Shown here: one piece after another, positions 44,338 through 54,796 of the stretch
Layout: each line of letters opens with the position of its first letter
Numbering within the stretch: position 1 is the stretch's first letter
Assembly: GCA_022827685.1 (NCBI GenBank)
Contig: JAJEIH010000144.1
Coordinates: 1-64,000, forward strand
Length of the DNA stretch: 64,000 bases
Source: Alphaproteobacteria bacterium
GTDB lineage: Bacteria > Pseudomonadota > Alphaproteobacteria > Bin95
Direction: 5' to 3'
The notes under the pieces: generated by a model
What the model saw: the letters and a program-made list of their open reading frames with translations, nothing else
Told to the model about the DNA's origin: nothing
Database searches by the model: none
Program-made: the position numbers and the translations under genes

Positions 44338-45177
44338 ATGGGTCTCAAGAACATTCTCGTGCATGTGGATGGCAGCGACCGCGCCGGGGAGCGCATTCGC
44401 GTGGCCGCAAGTCTCGCCGGGGCGGATGACGGCCATCTGACCGGCGTCTTCGTTTCTCCGGACCCGCTGATTCCGACCTGGATGGTGGCGGGGATGCCGC
44501 CGAGCACGCTGGAGGCCGCCGTCGAAAGGGTCCGCGGCGAGGGCGAAGCGGCGCGCGGGCGCTTCCTGGAGATCGCGGAACGGGCCGGCGTCCATGCAGA
44601 ATGGCGCATGGCGTCGGGGTCGGTCAGCCATGTGACGGCGTTGCACGCGCGCTATGCGGACCTCGCCGTGGTCGGCAAGGGCAGCGCGTCGGAGCCGGAG
44701 CTCTATCCCTATCCGGACCTCGCAGCGGACCTCACCATGAGCTGCGGACGCCCGGTCCTGGTGGTGCCCAACTCCGGACGGTTCGACGTGCTGGGCGAGA
44801 ACATACTCGTGTGCTGGAACGCCAGCCGCGAGGCCACGCGGGCGGTCAACGACGCCATGCCGCTCCTGCGCCGGGCGGAGAAGGTGGTGGTCCTCTCCGT
44901 CAATGCGCACCGGCCTTCCGGCGGCGACCACGGCGAAATCCCGAGCGCCAATATCGCGCTGCACCTGGCGCGCCACGGCGTGAACGCCGAAGCCGCGAAC
45001 ACCGTCGCCGACGGCATTGCCGTCTCGGACATCGTGCTCTCGCATGTGAGCGACCGCGGCATCGACCTCATCGTCACGGGCGCCTGGGGCCATTCCCGGA
45101 TGCGCGAATGGGCGTTCGGCGGCGTCACGGCCTCGCTGCTGCGCGACACCACGGTTCCCGCCCTGATGTCGCATTGA
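44338..45177 (+). CDS. universal stress protein, two Usp domains
   Basis: 279 residues from ATG 44338 with GGAGGGG upstream. Two Usp folds in tandem: residues 1-140 (NILVHVDGSDRAGERIRVAA, DLAVVGKGSASEP) and 150-279 (NILVCWNASREATRAVNDAM, DLIVTGAWGHSRMREWAFGG). The second half has the GxWGHSRxxEWxFGGVT ATP-binding loop. Cytoplasmic stress protein. Confidence 0.9.
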   Translation: MGLKNILVHVDGSDRAGERIRVAASLAGADDGHLTGVFVSPDPLIPTWMVAGMPPSTLEAAVERVRGEGEAARGRFLEIAERAGVHAEWRMASGSVSHVTALHARYADLAVVGKGSASEPELYPYPDLAADLTMSCGRPVLVVPNSGRFDVLGENILVCWNASREATRAVNDAMPLLRRAEKVVVLSVNAHRPSGGDHGEIPSANIALHLARHGVNAEAANTVADGIAVSDIVLSHVSDRGIDLIVTGAWGHSRMREWAFGGVTASLLRDTTVPALMSH

Positions 45178-45241
45178 AGTCGGACCCTGCCGGGAGTATG
45201 AACGGAACGAGAAGGACTGCGTTCAAGCGGGGGAGACGGTC

Positions 45242-46507
<1,266 letters not shown>

Positions 46508-46513
46508 AACGTC

Positions 46514-49369
46514 TTAGTCAGGCGGCGAGGAAATCGGGATGCAGTCAGCGCCGGCGAGCGGCACCAGCCCGTTGGGGTGCTTGAAGCGCGTGCTTTCAGC
46601 CGACAGTCGTTGATTGGCAACGACCATAATACTGTCAAAGGTCTTTCTCCGTTCTTCTCTGTCCATGTTTGGTGCCTGTGCCGTCATGACCGGCGAAACA
46701 AGCCAATGGGAGACGAATGGCGGATTTGCTTCGATTACACCGTTCGAACCGGTGAAGAGCGTCACGAAATCCTCGGTGAGCGGGTCCCCCTGATCGTTTT
46801 GCCAGCGAAGTTTGACCGCAGCCAACGTACCTGGCCCGCCGGCGGAGGAATTCGTCGCAGCGTAAAACCCATCGAATTGCTCAGATTTTGCAAACTCAAT
46901 CAAATCTTGAAAGAACGGCGTTTCAAAGTCTAGCAACACAACATCCCGGGCTCTCTGCGCGATGCGTCGGTCGGTCGTGATCCTAACCACCGTTCGCTGC
47001 CCAAACTCAGCGAAGTCCCCCCGCATATTGTCCGGCAGCCGAATCTCCAGAACGCCTCCGTTATAGAGCTCCGATTCTATCTGTATCCCCATGATTGGCA
47101 GCATACCTCGGACGAACAAATCGACATGCTGCATTGTGAAACCAAGTGTTCCGCTAAGCGCATTCGGGTCGTATCCTGCGACATGCGTGAACAACTCGTC
47201 CTGTAGCTCCTTCGCCGATTTCGCGCGCTCCAACGCTTCGTCAATCTGTTCTCGCGTTCGTTCCACTTGCATATCTGTGGCGGACTGGAGTATTGTGGAC
47301 AGGTCAATATTGTCCAATACTTCGCCCAAAATCTCAGCATATAGCCGTTCATTGTATTCAGTACCAACCGGAGTCATATCCTGGACGATTTGAGATACAC
47401 GCTGAAGCATCAAGTCAATCACGCCGTTATCGAAGCTATCCTGTGCATGAAGATTGAATACAACAACTGTTTCTGTCTGGCCATATCGGTAGAGGCGGCC
47501 AATACGTTGAACGAGACGCGCTGGGTTCCAAGGAAGATCGTAATTGACCATTACGTGGCAGGATCGATGAAGATTTATGCCTTCTCCACCGGCCTCAGTT
47601 GAAATTAAGAATTGCGAAGACTCGTTAAATGCGTCAATCGCATCGAGTTTTTCATCTAACGTCATCGAACCGTTGATTAGCTCAACTGTCCCCACTTGCT
47701 GAAAGCGACGCTCGACGGCTTCTTTCAGGTAGGTTTGTGTTGCTCGATATTCAGTAAAGATCACCAGCTTCTTTTTCTCGGATACAAGGGGAGACACGAC
47801 ATCATCTAAGAATATGCGAAGCTTTTCGTCGTCTGCCTTAGCTTGCTCAGCTGCTTCCAAAAGATCCTCGATAAGGTCCTGCTCAAACTCGAAAAACTGT
47901 CCGATTCTGCTGTCTGTGGAAACGTCGGCCAGATTATCCTGATCGTCGCTGCCCTCTGCCAAATCGTCCAACGTCAGCCGGTCGTGATTCTGCGTCGCCT
48001 TGTCGTGTATGAACTCGCCCGCGAGGCGTTCCAACCGTCGATATAGTGCATGCTCAATCGCCGCGATGCTTGAAGAAGAAAGTTTGCGGTATGTCGTCAT
48101 AACGAAACCAATAGCGCGCCCGGCCATTCCACGGCTATCGCCCGCCCGATATCCGCGCCGTAAATAATCCTGCAACAAGCGTTGAAACCGCCTGGTGTCC
48201 TTTGATGGTGTGACAGCAACACGGTGAATCTGCTGCCCGTGAAAGATAAAGTTACCATCCGTATCCGTGACTTCGCTCTTCCGGTTGCGGAGTATTAACT
48301 CGCTCACGACTTCAGGATTCGCCGCCAGCGTATGGATTCGTTCGCGTAAATCCGGCCGGACTAGGTCCAGCAGCGCAATGAACCTATCAGCATAACCTTG
48401 GTGGGGAGTGCCACTGAGGAGAAGGAAGGCGTCCGACATGCCGCGCAATGCTTCCGCTAGCCGATAGCGCTCCGTCCGCTCGCCGCTGGCATAGCGCGTC
48501 AACTTGTGGCCTTCGTCGAAGACGACAATGTCCCAACCGGGTGCCTGACGAAACAAGCGGAGATGCTCTTCCCGTTTTGCCATGTCGATAGACACAATGA
48601 CCTGATCGTAAAGTTTCCAGTGTTCGCGCTTCTGGATCTGGATATCGCGACCATAGATCATGTAGTGCTGGTCGAACTTATACTGCATCTCATCCTGCCA
48701 CTGGCGGGTCAGGCCGGCAGGTGCGACGACAAGCACTCGGCGTGCTTGGCCTTTCCGTTTCATCGCCGCCAGCAGTAGGCCAACCTCAATGGTTTTGCCG
48801 AGGCCGACATCATCTGCGATCAACCAGTTATAGTTTCCGGAGCTGAGGATACGATGGACAAGCTGAATCTGGTGTGGCAGGGGGTCGACATCGAGCCGAT
48901 CGAGTGCTCCAGTCAGGTGATTCCAGTTTTCCAACGCGTGCGCCAGCAGCCGTAACCGTAGTCGCTCAGCGTGGTCGGCGACGCGCGTTTCGGCCCGCTC
49001 ATAGCGCAGGCGGACCCCTTTGATCCGGCGGAGGTTTTCATAGGGTAGCCAGACCGAGCGGCCGTCTTCGTCGAGTTGCACCAGAATCTGCTGGCGTCCA
49101 CCGAGCTCCCGACGACTAACGACGGTGCCGGTGCCGAGCGGCTTTCGTGTGTTTGAGATAGGCACGTCCTGTACCGCCCAGCCGAGGCTGAACCCGGAGA
49201 CGAGACGTTGCGGATCGTACCATTCGGTGTCGCCGTTGCCCCATCGCACCTTCACTTGGTCCCTGGCCTTCCCCGGCCTGCGACCTTCGACCTGACCGGG
49301 CACACGCTGTTCGGCATCCTTACGCATCACCCAGCAACCCACGACCGGAACGAGGCCTTCAGTTACCAT
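46514..49369 (-). CDS. RapA-like SNF2 helicase
   Basis: 951 residues from ATG 49369, chosen because CGAGGAAA lies upstream; ATGs at 49387 and 49405 are possible. N-terminal Tudor/KOW-like strands (QVKVRWGNGDTEWYDPQRLV, VWLPYENLRRIKG) precede a two-lobe SNF2 motor: DDVGLGKT (189-193 for GLGKT), DEGH (285-288), LLSGTPHQG, FTEYRATQTYL, STEAGGEGINLH and VQRIGRLYRYGQ. The organisation is that of RapA/HepA, with DDVG in place of DEVG. The C-terminal 230 residues are of no family I can name. Coupled to the acidic protein upstream (11-nt overlap). The line at 47101 counts 30/60 GC against 44/60 at 46381 in the P450 gene, so the gene is foreign. SNF2 helicases of this kind occur in several phage-defence systems. 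Confidence 0.88.
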   Translation of the reverse strand: MVTEGLVPVVGCWVMRKDAEQRVPGQVEGRRPGKARDQVKVRWGNGDTEWYDPQRLVSGFSLGWAVQDVPISNTRKPLGTGTVVSRRELGGRQQILVQLDEDGRSVWLPYENLRRIKGVRLRYERAETRVADHAERLRLRLLAHALENWNHLTGALDRLDVDPLPHQIQLVHRILSSGNYNWLIADDVGLGKTIEVGLLLAAMKRKGQARRVLVVAPAGLTRQWQDEMQYKFDQHYMIYGRDIQIQKREHWKLYDQVIVSIDMAKREEHLRLFRQAPGWDIVVFDEGHKLTRYASGERTERYRLAEALRGMSDAFLLLSGTPHQGYADRFIALLDLVRPDLRERIHTLAANPEVVSELILRNRKSEVTDTDGNFIFHGQQIHRVAVTPSKDTRRFQRLLQDYLRRGYRAGDSRGMAGRAIGFVMTTYRKLSSSSIAAIEHALYRRLERLAGEFIHDKATQNHDRLTLDDLAEGSDDQDNLADVSTDSRIGQFFEFEQDLIEDLLEAAEQAKADDEKLRIFLDDVVSPLVSEKKKLVIFTEYRATQTYLKEAVERRFQQVGTVELINGSMTLDEKLDAIDAFNESSQFLISTEAGGEGINLHRSCHVMVNYDLPWNPARLVQRIGRLYRYGQTETVVVFNLHAQDSFDNGVIDLMLQRVSQIVQDMTPVGTEYNERLYAEILGEVLDNIDLSTILQSATDMQVERTREQIDEALERAKSAKELQDELFTHVAGYDPNALSGTLGFTMQHVDLFVRGMLPIMGIQIESELYNGGVLEIRLPDNMRGDFAEFGQRTVVRITTDRRIAQRARDVVLLDFETPFFQDLIEFAKSEQFDGFYAATNSSAGGPGTLAAVKLRWQNDQGDPLTEDFVTLFTGSNGVIEANPPFVSHWLVSPVMTAQAPNMDREERRKTFDSIMVVANQRLSAESTRFKHPNGLVPLAGADCIPISSPPD

Positions 49370-50591
49370 CGCCGTTTCCTCGGACATTATTTTGAGAGGC
49401 GACACCCGCCGGGCTGTTGGGCTGTTCGCCAGAGGGCAATGGGTGTCCCCAGGCTATGGCGTGGCTCTCCACGTCGCTGAATGCGCTTTCGACTTGGTCC
49501 CGGCGGTCCCCGAACTCGTCGGGCTCGCGCTGCTGCAGGTCGCTCCAACTTGGCACATCCTGAAACGTCTCATCGACGGCCATCACCTTCATTCCTATGA
49601 ATTGTGGAAAATTCCGGCACTTGTCGTCGTAGGGGGGCAGACACAGCCATTCATACACCCAAGAATCGTCGATCATGTATTCCGGTGGAAAATCTGATCG
49701 TGCCTCGCAAATCGAACGGGCCAGTTTCCAAGTCAAAGCGGTATCGCCGTTGCGCAAAGTCCTGACACTGCGACCCCATCCGTAGCGGCCGAGCCACCAC
49801 TCCTGTCGGTCCTCCCAGATGTCGCGCAGTGCTGCCATGTTGCGCAGTGTCTCGCTGCTAACCCCGCTGTCCACTGCGGCGAGAATGGCGCGGTAGGTCG
49901 TGGGGTGATTGCGATGCTGGAACAGGTCAATCAGCCAAGGCAAGATTGCATGCCGTTCCCGTTGTGAAGTGAAGGATAGCCGGGAGATGACTTCGGCCGC
50001 CTTCTGTCGCGCGCGCAGTGGCAGGTCAGCAACATCTTCCGGATCATCGTCCCAGACGCTCTGGTGCGCTTCTTCATCGTAGTCGAAGAGCTCGATCTCA
50101 ATGTCGGGTCCCGTTTCGAAATAGTTTGCATCGGGATCCTCTGAGTACCCAAGATCTTCCTCTAAATCGTCTTCGTCCCAGTCGTCTCCCTTATCATCGC
50201 CGTCGATGTCCACGACGGGTGGGTTCTTACTTTCTTCTAGAACTGGCAGTTCTGCACGCGCTTCTTCTTTCTGCTGCGCTTCCGGCTGTTCCGCGAAACC
50301 AGAATCAAGTGGCAGTGGCAGGATAGGCGCCGCGTGTGGTGGAGATTCAGGAACCTCCGGTTCGACGGTTTCCCGCGAGACAAGCCGTTGCTCTGGCGTG
50401 TCGTCGTGCCAAGGATCGAAGATCGCCTCCTCGTCCTCGCTGGTCTGTAGGAAGTCTTCGTTTTCCCATGTTTCAAGCGTGGCGGAGGGAGCCGGTGCGG
50501 TGGCGCGGAACAACGGCAGGCGAAGGCGGCCAAACCAATCCCGGACAAGGGGGCGCCCTGGGTTTTCCTGCTTTGAACCGCGGGAGGTCAC
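49359..50591 (-). CDS. acidic unknown protein, partner of the SNF2 helicase
   Basis: 410 residues from GTG 50591. Residues about 60-200 are low complexity and strongly acidic (DIDGDDKGDDWDEDDLEEDL and FDYDEEAHQSVWDDDPEDVA). A folded C-terminal half follows: RARQKAAEVISRLSFTSQRE, WLIDLFQHRNHPTTYRAILA, VSSETLRNMAALRDIWEDRQ and EYMIDDSWVYEWLCLPPYDD. No signal or membrane segment and no catalytic motif recognised. The acidic linker could mimic DNA or bind a basic partner such as the helicase N-terminus. Found only with the helicase here; the two form a two-gene low-GC unit. Confidence 0.72.
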   Translation of the reverse strand: MTSRGSKQENPGRPLVRDWFGRLRLPLFRATAPAPSATLETWENEDFLQTSEDEEAIFDPWHDDTPEQRLVSRETVEPEVPESPPHAAPILPLPLDSGFAEQPEAQQKEEARAELPVLEESKNPPVVDIDGDDKGDDWDEDDLEEDLGYSEDPDANYFETGPDIEIELFDYDEEAHQSVWDDDPEDVADLPLRARQKAAEVISRLSFTSQRERHAILPWLIDLFQHRNHPTTYRAILAAVDSGVSSETLRNMAALRDIWEDRQEWWLGRYGWGRSVRTLRNGDTALTWKLARSICEARSDFPPEYMIDDSWVYEWLCLPPYDDKCRNFPQFIGMKVMAVDETFQDVPSWSDLQQREPDEFGDRRDQVESAFSDVESHAIAWGHPLPSGEQPNSPAGVASQNNVRGNGDGN

Positions 50592-50653
50592 AACAAACCT
50601 ATCCCCCCAACACTCTCACTGGGTACTCCCCGGACGGCTTCGTCAAACTGTAT

Positions 50654-50682
50654 ATATCAGCAAAATCAATATAGACCGGCAA
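50654..50682 (-). promoter_or_regulatory. candidate promoter of the helicase module
   Basis: On the minus strand TTGCCG (50677-50682) and TGATAT (50654-50659) are separated by 17 nt, in a markedly AT-rich leader about 62 nt before the GTG. The match to a sigma-70 promoter is moderate only. The 205-nt gap 50592-50796 has no gene. Confidence 0.3.
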
Positions 50683-50796
50683 TAGATTTTGGAAATTGCA
50701 GCCATTTCTCGGCTTTAGCCCACCTTATCGTTTACTCACCACGCTACTGCTGCCTCGGCTTGGAATCCCTGCCGGTCGCCGCCGCGTCGTAAGGCG

Positions 50797-52281
50797 CTAC
50801 CCGCAGGCATACTCCGCGGCGAAGCGGCCGGCGCGGCGGCCGAACACGCTGCCGGACATGAGGCCGGAGCCGCCCGGATAGTTCTCGAAGAAGAGGCCGC
50901 CCACCAGTTCGCCCGCGGCGTAGAGCCCGTCTATGGGGCGCCCGGAAAGGTCCTGGACCCGGTTCTCGTTGTCGATCTGCAGGCCGCCGAAGGTAAAGGT
51001 GATGCCCGTGGTGGTGACGAAGGCGACATAGGGCGGCCGGTCGATGGGCAGCGCCCAGTTGGTCTTGTCCGGGCTCAGCCCCCCGGTCGAGACGCCGTCC
51101 AGCACGGCGGGGTTGTAGGCGTTGGAGGACCGGCAGGCGGCGTTGTAGTCGCGGACCGTCTTCGCCAGCGCCGCCGGATCGACCTCCAGCCCCGCCGCCA
51201 GCTCCTCGATCGAGTCCGCCTCCACTTTCGTCACCTCGCGGATGCGGTATTCGTCGCGCAGCATGTGGACGGTCTTGGCGTCGAAGATCTGCGCGCACCA
51301 GCGGTGCGGCTGCTCCATGATGGCGCGGCCGAAGCGCACATAGGTGAGGTTGCGGTAGTCCTCGCCCTCGTCGACGAAGCGCTCGCCGTCGAGGTTCACC
51401 ATGATGCCGAGCGGGTAGCTGTGCTTCTGGAAATTGTCTCCGACGGCGCGGTCCCCGTAGGGCGGGGCGGAAATGTCCCAGCCGACGGAGTGGCAGCCGG
51501 ACCAGTTTCCGTGCGGCCGCGCGCCGGCCTCCAGCGCCATGCGGATGCCGTCGCCGGTATTGTGGCGGGTGCCCCGGACCCGGCAGAGGTCCCAGCCGTG
51601 GCCGAGATAGCGCGCGCGCATCTCCGGGTTGGCCTCGAACCCGCCGCAGGCCAGCACCACCGAGCCGGTCTCCAGCGCCTCGTAGCCATCCGGCGTGCGC
51701 AGCCGGAGGCCGGTAATGCGCCCGGTGTCGTCCTGCAGGAGGCCGGTGGCGCCGGTCTCGTAGCGGATCTCGATGCCGACCGCCTCGGCCCGGCGCAGCA
51801 GGAAATCGACCAGCCCCGCCCCGCCGCCGACGGCCTCGATGTTCACGCCTCCGTAGAAAACCTGCTTGCCGTCCACCTCGTAGGACTGGCGGCCGAACAT
51901 CGGCACGAAGCGCACGCCGTTCTCCCGCAGCCACGCCATGGCCGGGCGCGAGTCGTCGATCAGGGTCCAGGCGAGGTCCTCCTCCGCCTGGTGGCGCGTC
52001 ACCTTCATCAGCGTGTCGTAGAAGAACTGCCGGTCGTGGGTGGGGAGCTCGATGCGCGCCTTCTCCGCTTCCGAGAGGTCGGTCAGCACATCGGCGCAGA
52101 CGTCCTCCAGCCCGTCATGGACGAAGCGGAAGCCGCCGGCGGTGAAGAAGGAGTTGCCGCCCCGCTCCTCCTCCGGCGCCTTTTCCAGCACCACCACGCG
52201 CGCGCCCTGCTCGCGCGCCGAAATCGCCGCGCACAAGGCCGCGTTGCCGCAGCCGACGACCGCGACATCCCATGCCGTCAT
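50797..52281 (-). CDS. FAD-dependent dehydrogenase (fumarate reductase/TcuA-like)
   Basis: 494 residues. Rossmann FAD motif VAVVGCGNAALCAAISAREQ, then RGGNSFFTAGGFRF, HNTGDGIRMALEAGA, the capping-domain text GIMVNLDGERFVDEGEDYRN and the end GLYAAGELVGGLFFENYPGG then SGLMSG. The family includes tricarballylate dehydrogenase, fumarate reductase flavoprotein and 3-ketosteroid dehydrogenase. The two MaoC-type genes directly upstream suggest a CoA-dependent degradation pathway. Substrate unknown. Confidence 0.88.
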   Translation of the reverse strand: MTAWDVAVVGCGNAALCAAISAREQGARVVVLEKAPEEERGGNSFFTAGGFRFVHDGLEDVCADVLTDLSEAEKARIELPTHDRQFFYDTLMKVTRHQAEEDLAWTLIDDSRPAMAWLRENGVRFVPMFGRQSYEVDGKQVFYGGVNIEAVGGGAGLVDFLLRRAEAVGIEIRYETGATGLLQDDTGRITGLRLRTPDGYEALETGSVVLACGGFEANPEMRARYLGHGWDLCRVRGTRHNTGDGIRMALEAGARPHGNWSGCHSVGWDISAPPYGDRAVGDNFQKHSYPLGIMVNLDGERFVDEGEDYRNLTYVRFGRAIMEQPHRWCAQIFDAKTVHMLRDEYRIREVTKVEADSIEELAAGLEVDPAALAKTVRDYNAACRSSNAYNPAVLDGVSTGGLSPDKTNWALPIDRPPYVAFVTTTGITFTFGGLQIDNENRVQDLSGRPIDGLYAAGELVGGLFFENYPGGSGLMSGSVFGRRAGRFAAEYACG

Positions 52282-52311
52282 GGCGTCAGTCCCCCCGGGT
52301 CAGGTCTTCGT

Positions 52312-52728
52312 TCAGTCTTCCAGCAGGCCCGTCGCGGAGCCGAGAACGACCGTCTTGCCGTCCTGGTTCACCGTCTCGATGCCGATCTCCGCCACCGGCC
52401 GGCCGTCCTCGTCGCGGATGTCCTGCACCGTGGCGGTGGCGGTCAGGGTGTCGCCCGGCCAGACCTGGTTGGTGAAGCGCACGCCGTATTTGCGCACGTT
52501 CTCCGCCCCGAACAGGTCGGTGACGAGCGTGCCGGTCATGCCCATGGTCAGCATGCCGTGGGCGAACACGCCCGGATAGCCGGCGGCCTCCTTGCAGTAG
52601 AGGTCGTCGGTATGCAGCGGGTTGTAGTCGCCGCTGGCGCCCGAATACATGACGAGCTGGGTGCGCTTCAGGTCCTCGACCACGACCTTCTCGAAGGTCT
52701 GGCCGACCGAGATTTCGCTGGCTTTCAT
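52312..52728 (-). CDS. MaoC-family (R)-specific hydratase
   Basis: 138 residues from ATG 52728. Hotdog fold with the hydratase motif YSGASGDYNPLHTDDLY (Asp and His), GVFAHGMLTMGMTGTLVTDL and RFTNQVWPGDTLTATATVQD. Adds water to an enoyl-CoA. It follows the related gene at 52743 by 14 nt, and the two probably form a heteromeric or two-part enzyme. Confidence 0.9.
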   Translation of the reverse strand: MKASEISVGQTFEKVVVEDLKRTQLVMYSGASGDYNPLHTDDLYCKEAAGYPGVFAHGMLTMGMTGTLVTDLFGAENVRKYGVRFTNQVWPGDTLTATATVQDIRDEDGRPVAEIGIETVNQDGKTVVLGSATGLLED

Positions 52729-52742
52729 CCTCTGGATTCCCC

Positions 52743-53234
52743 TTATCCCTGATCGACCGGCCGTTCGGTCCTCACGCCGACGCCGCGCGCCCGGCAGACA
52801 TGGTTGCCGTCCTGGTCGTAGTAATCGACAAGGCGCTCGGTGAAGGTGAGCTTGCCGGCGCGCCGGCTCTCCTTCTCCCAGGTCTCGCCCTGGCTGTAGC
52901 GCGCGGTGAGCACATCGCCCGGCCGGACCGGGCGGGTATATTCGAAATGCTGCTCGGCATGGAGCCCGCCCGAAGTCGCCGGCTTGCCCTCGATGCCGGA
53001 CGGACTGCCGCCCGAGCCGAACCAGGCCTCGCCGTCCTTGATGCGCAGCGGGTATTCGGGGTCGAACTGGGCCACCGCCTGCGGGAAGGTCGGCGGCGCC
53101 ACCTGCGCGCCCACCGGGTTGCCCTCGCCTTGGCCCGGATCGTGATAGGCGGGGTTGTAGTCTCCGATCGAGCGGGCGAACATCATCACATGCGTGCCCT
53201 CGACCGGGAAGGTGACGGTCTTTTCGTCCGACAC
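52743..53234 (-). CDS. MaoC-like N-terminal-type hydratase subunit
   Basis: 163 residues. FARSIGDYNPAYHDPGQGEG, VAPPTFPQAVAQFDPEYPL, GGLHAEQHFEYTRPVRPGDV and RRAGKLTFTERLVDYYDQDG match the FAS1-type/HTD2 MaoC N-terminal domain, in which the usual catalytic pair is incomplete. Such subunits combine with a catalytic MaoC protein; the next gene supplies one. The gene starts the operon with the flavoprotein. Confidence 0.85.
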   Translation of the reverse strand: MSDEKTVTFPVEGTHVMMFARSIGDYNPAYHDPGQGEGNPVGAQVAPPTFPQAVAQFDPEYPLRIKDGEAWFGSGGSPSGIEGKPATSGGLHAEQHFEYTRPVRPGDVLTARYSQGETWEKESRRAGKLTFTERLVDYYDQDGNHVCRARGVGVRTERPVDQG

Positions 53235-53283
53235 GGGGCGGCTCTCCTTGCTTGGATGCTGACCGGGCGACTATAGCGGGGCC

Positions 53284-53742
53284 ATGGACGCGGACAAGAG
53301 CACGCTTCACCTCATCAAGCTGTCGGTCGGAACCGGGAGCGTCGAAGGGCTGGCGGACTGGCAGGCCAGCCGCCGGGCCCACTGGAAGGCCGTGGAAGGC
53401 CGCGCCATCGCAAGACACATCACCCGCATGACGCCGCGCCGGGGCGAGGAAATACTGGCCGGCGACGGGTCGATCTACTGGGTCATCAAGGGCTTCGTGC
53501 TGGCACGGCAGCGCATCCTCGCCTTCGAGCCGGCGCCGGGTGCGGGCGGCAGGCCCAGCTGCGCCATCCTGCTCGACGAGGCGCTCGTCCGCGTGGTGCC
53601 GCGCGCCCACCGCCCCTTCCAGGGCTGGCGCTACCTGCGCGGCGAGGACGCGCCCGCCGACCTGCCGCCCGGCCTCGACGCCGACGGCGACGCGCTCCCC
53701 CCGCGCCTCGCCGCCGAACTCGGCGAACTCGGGCTTCTGTAG
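53284..53742 (+). CDS. DUF1489 protein
   Basis: 152 residues. LHLIKLSVGTGSVEGLADWQ, HITRMTPRRGEEILAGDGSI, YWVIKGFVLARQRILAFEP and RPFQGWRYLRGEDAPADLP are the conserved blocks of a family that is almost confined to alphaproteobacteria. Function not known. Divergent from the hydratase genes across a 49-nt gap. Confidence 0.9.
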   Translation: MDADKSTLHLIKLSVGTGSVEGLADWQASRRAHWKAVEGRAIARHITRMTPRRGEEILAGDGSIYWVIKGFVLARQRILAFEPAPGAGGRPSCAILLDEALVRVVPRAHRPFQGWRYLRGEDAPADLPPGLDADGDALPPRLAAELGELGLL

Positions 53743-53803
53743 CGATGGCCGCAGGCAAGCTGCAATCCCGGAACAGGACTATTCGAGCAACAGGCAGGCC
53801 CGG

Positions 53804-54022
53804 TTGAAGTTGCCCAACGCCGACCGGGTTATCGTCGACCGCCGCAAGATCGTCGGTTATTGCCTCAATCCCGGACACGACGACGGCGTCCACAAGGCCC
53901 GCCTGTTTCAAGCAATCGTCGGCGTGAACCGAGAGAATTCCGGTTTGCTGATCGACGCGCTCCGGAGAGCTGCCGTGGTCAGATCCGCATGGATCGTAAG
54001 GACGGGTAGTGTCTCACTTTGA
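53804..54022 (+). pseudogene. DUF6883 fragment
   Basis: About 72 codons from a TTG at 53804. LKLPNADRVIVDRRKIVGYC, then LNPGHDDGVHKARLFQAIVG and a partial end match the small DUF6883 family of about 100 residues. The frame ends inside the 20-nt repeat at 54003-54022, whose TTTGA supplies the stop, so the 3' part was probably cut off by an inserted element. No ATG is present. DUF6883 genes often lie next to DUF4926 genes, and one occurs at 55216. The gap 53743-53803 holds nothing. Confidence 0.55.
54003..54022. repeat. 20-nt direct repeat, copy A
   Basis: CGGGTAGTGTCTCACTTTGA, one mismatch from the copy at 55045-55064. Both copies have the same orientation and flank the glycosyltransferase gene, whose stop codon (minus-strand TGA) lies inside this copy. 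Looks like the terminal sequence of an insertion element. Confidence 0.55.
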
Positions 54023-54754
54023 CTTTGCTCTTGCCCGCGAGAACAGCATGTCGGCTTTCCGGTAGGGAAACCCGGCCACGCGCTCCGACGGCGTCCGTTT
54101 CAGCGTCGGCCACGGGCCGGCGGCCGTGATAGAGGAGGGCATCCCCGCGTCACGGACGATTGCCGGATCGACGGCATAAACGCGCAAACCGTTCTTCCAC
54201 CATTTCGAGTAGAGATCGTCGATTTGGGAGCGGATACGCCAGCAGTATCGCAGCAACACTTCCGCCGCCTCCAGCCGGATGAGATAGCCTCTGCCGCTCA
54301 TGCGCCTGCGGCACTGGATGAGCCGCCGGCCGCTGTCCAGCGCGGCGACCATGCGGACCATCCGCTGCGGCCTTTTCGTTTCGGCGAGATAGGCGATATC
54401 CCATTCGTCCCGAATGGACATGACCTCCGCGACGATCTCCCGGAACCCGTCTTCCAGCCGCGCGTCGTCTTCCAGGATGAGCGCATAGGGCGTCCGGGTC
54501 TCGACCAGGCGCTCCCACAAGCCGTAGTGCGACAGGAAACAGCCGACCTCGCCCGGGCGCAGGTTGCGACGCCGCATGATGCGGAACCACATGGTGTCCA
54601 GACGATCGGCAAAGCTCGCGACATCAAGCGCCGCGCCGTCCACGCCTTCGAAGAATTCGAAGTCGAAGCCGGTCAGTTCCTGCGCCATGAGGGCGCGGCG
54701 CTCCGGCTCGCGGGTGAGGGAAATAACGAAGATAGGCGGCATTGCGCTCGACAT
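54014..54754 (-). CDS. glycosyltransferase family 25 (LPS-type)
   Basis: 246 residues from ATG 54754 with GAGGTCC upstream (a second ATG at 54742). GT25 blocks: FVISLTREPERRALMAQEL, GEVGCFLSHYGLWERLVETR and ALILEDDARLEDGFREIV with the acidic ExD-type motif, then YLIRLEAAEVLLRYCWRIRS. GT25 enzymes add galactose or related sugars to lipooligosaccharide. Flanked by the 20-nt repeats, it may be mobile cargo. It is not near other cell-surface genes. Confidence 0.87.
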   Translation of the reverse strand: MSSAMPPIFVISLTREPERRALMAQELTGFDFEFFEGVDGAALDVASFADRLDTMWFRIMRRRNLRPGEVGCFLSHYGLWERLVETRTPYALILEDDARLEDGFREIVAEVMSIRDEWDIAYLAETKRPQRMVRMVAALDSGRRLIQCRRRMSGRGYLIRLEAAEVLLRYCWRIRSQIDDLYSKWWKNGLRVYAVDPAIVRDAGMPSSITAAGPWPTLKRTPSERVAGFPYRKADMLFSRARAKSK

Positions 54755-54796
54755 GACGGACCTCGCAAGGCCCGACCGGGTGCCGGGCCGTTGCAA

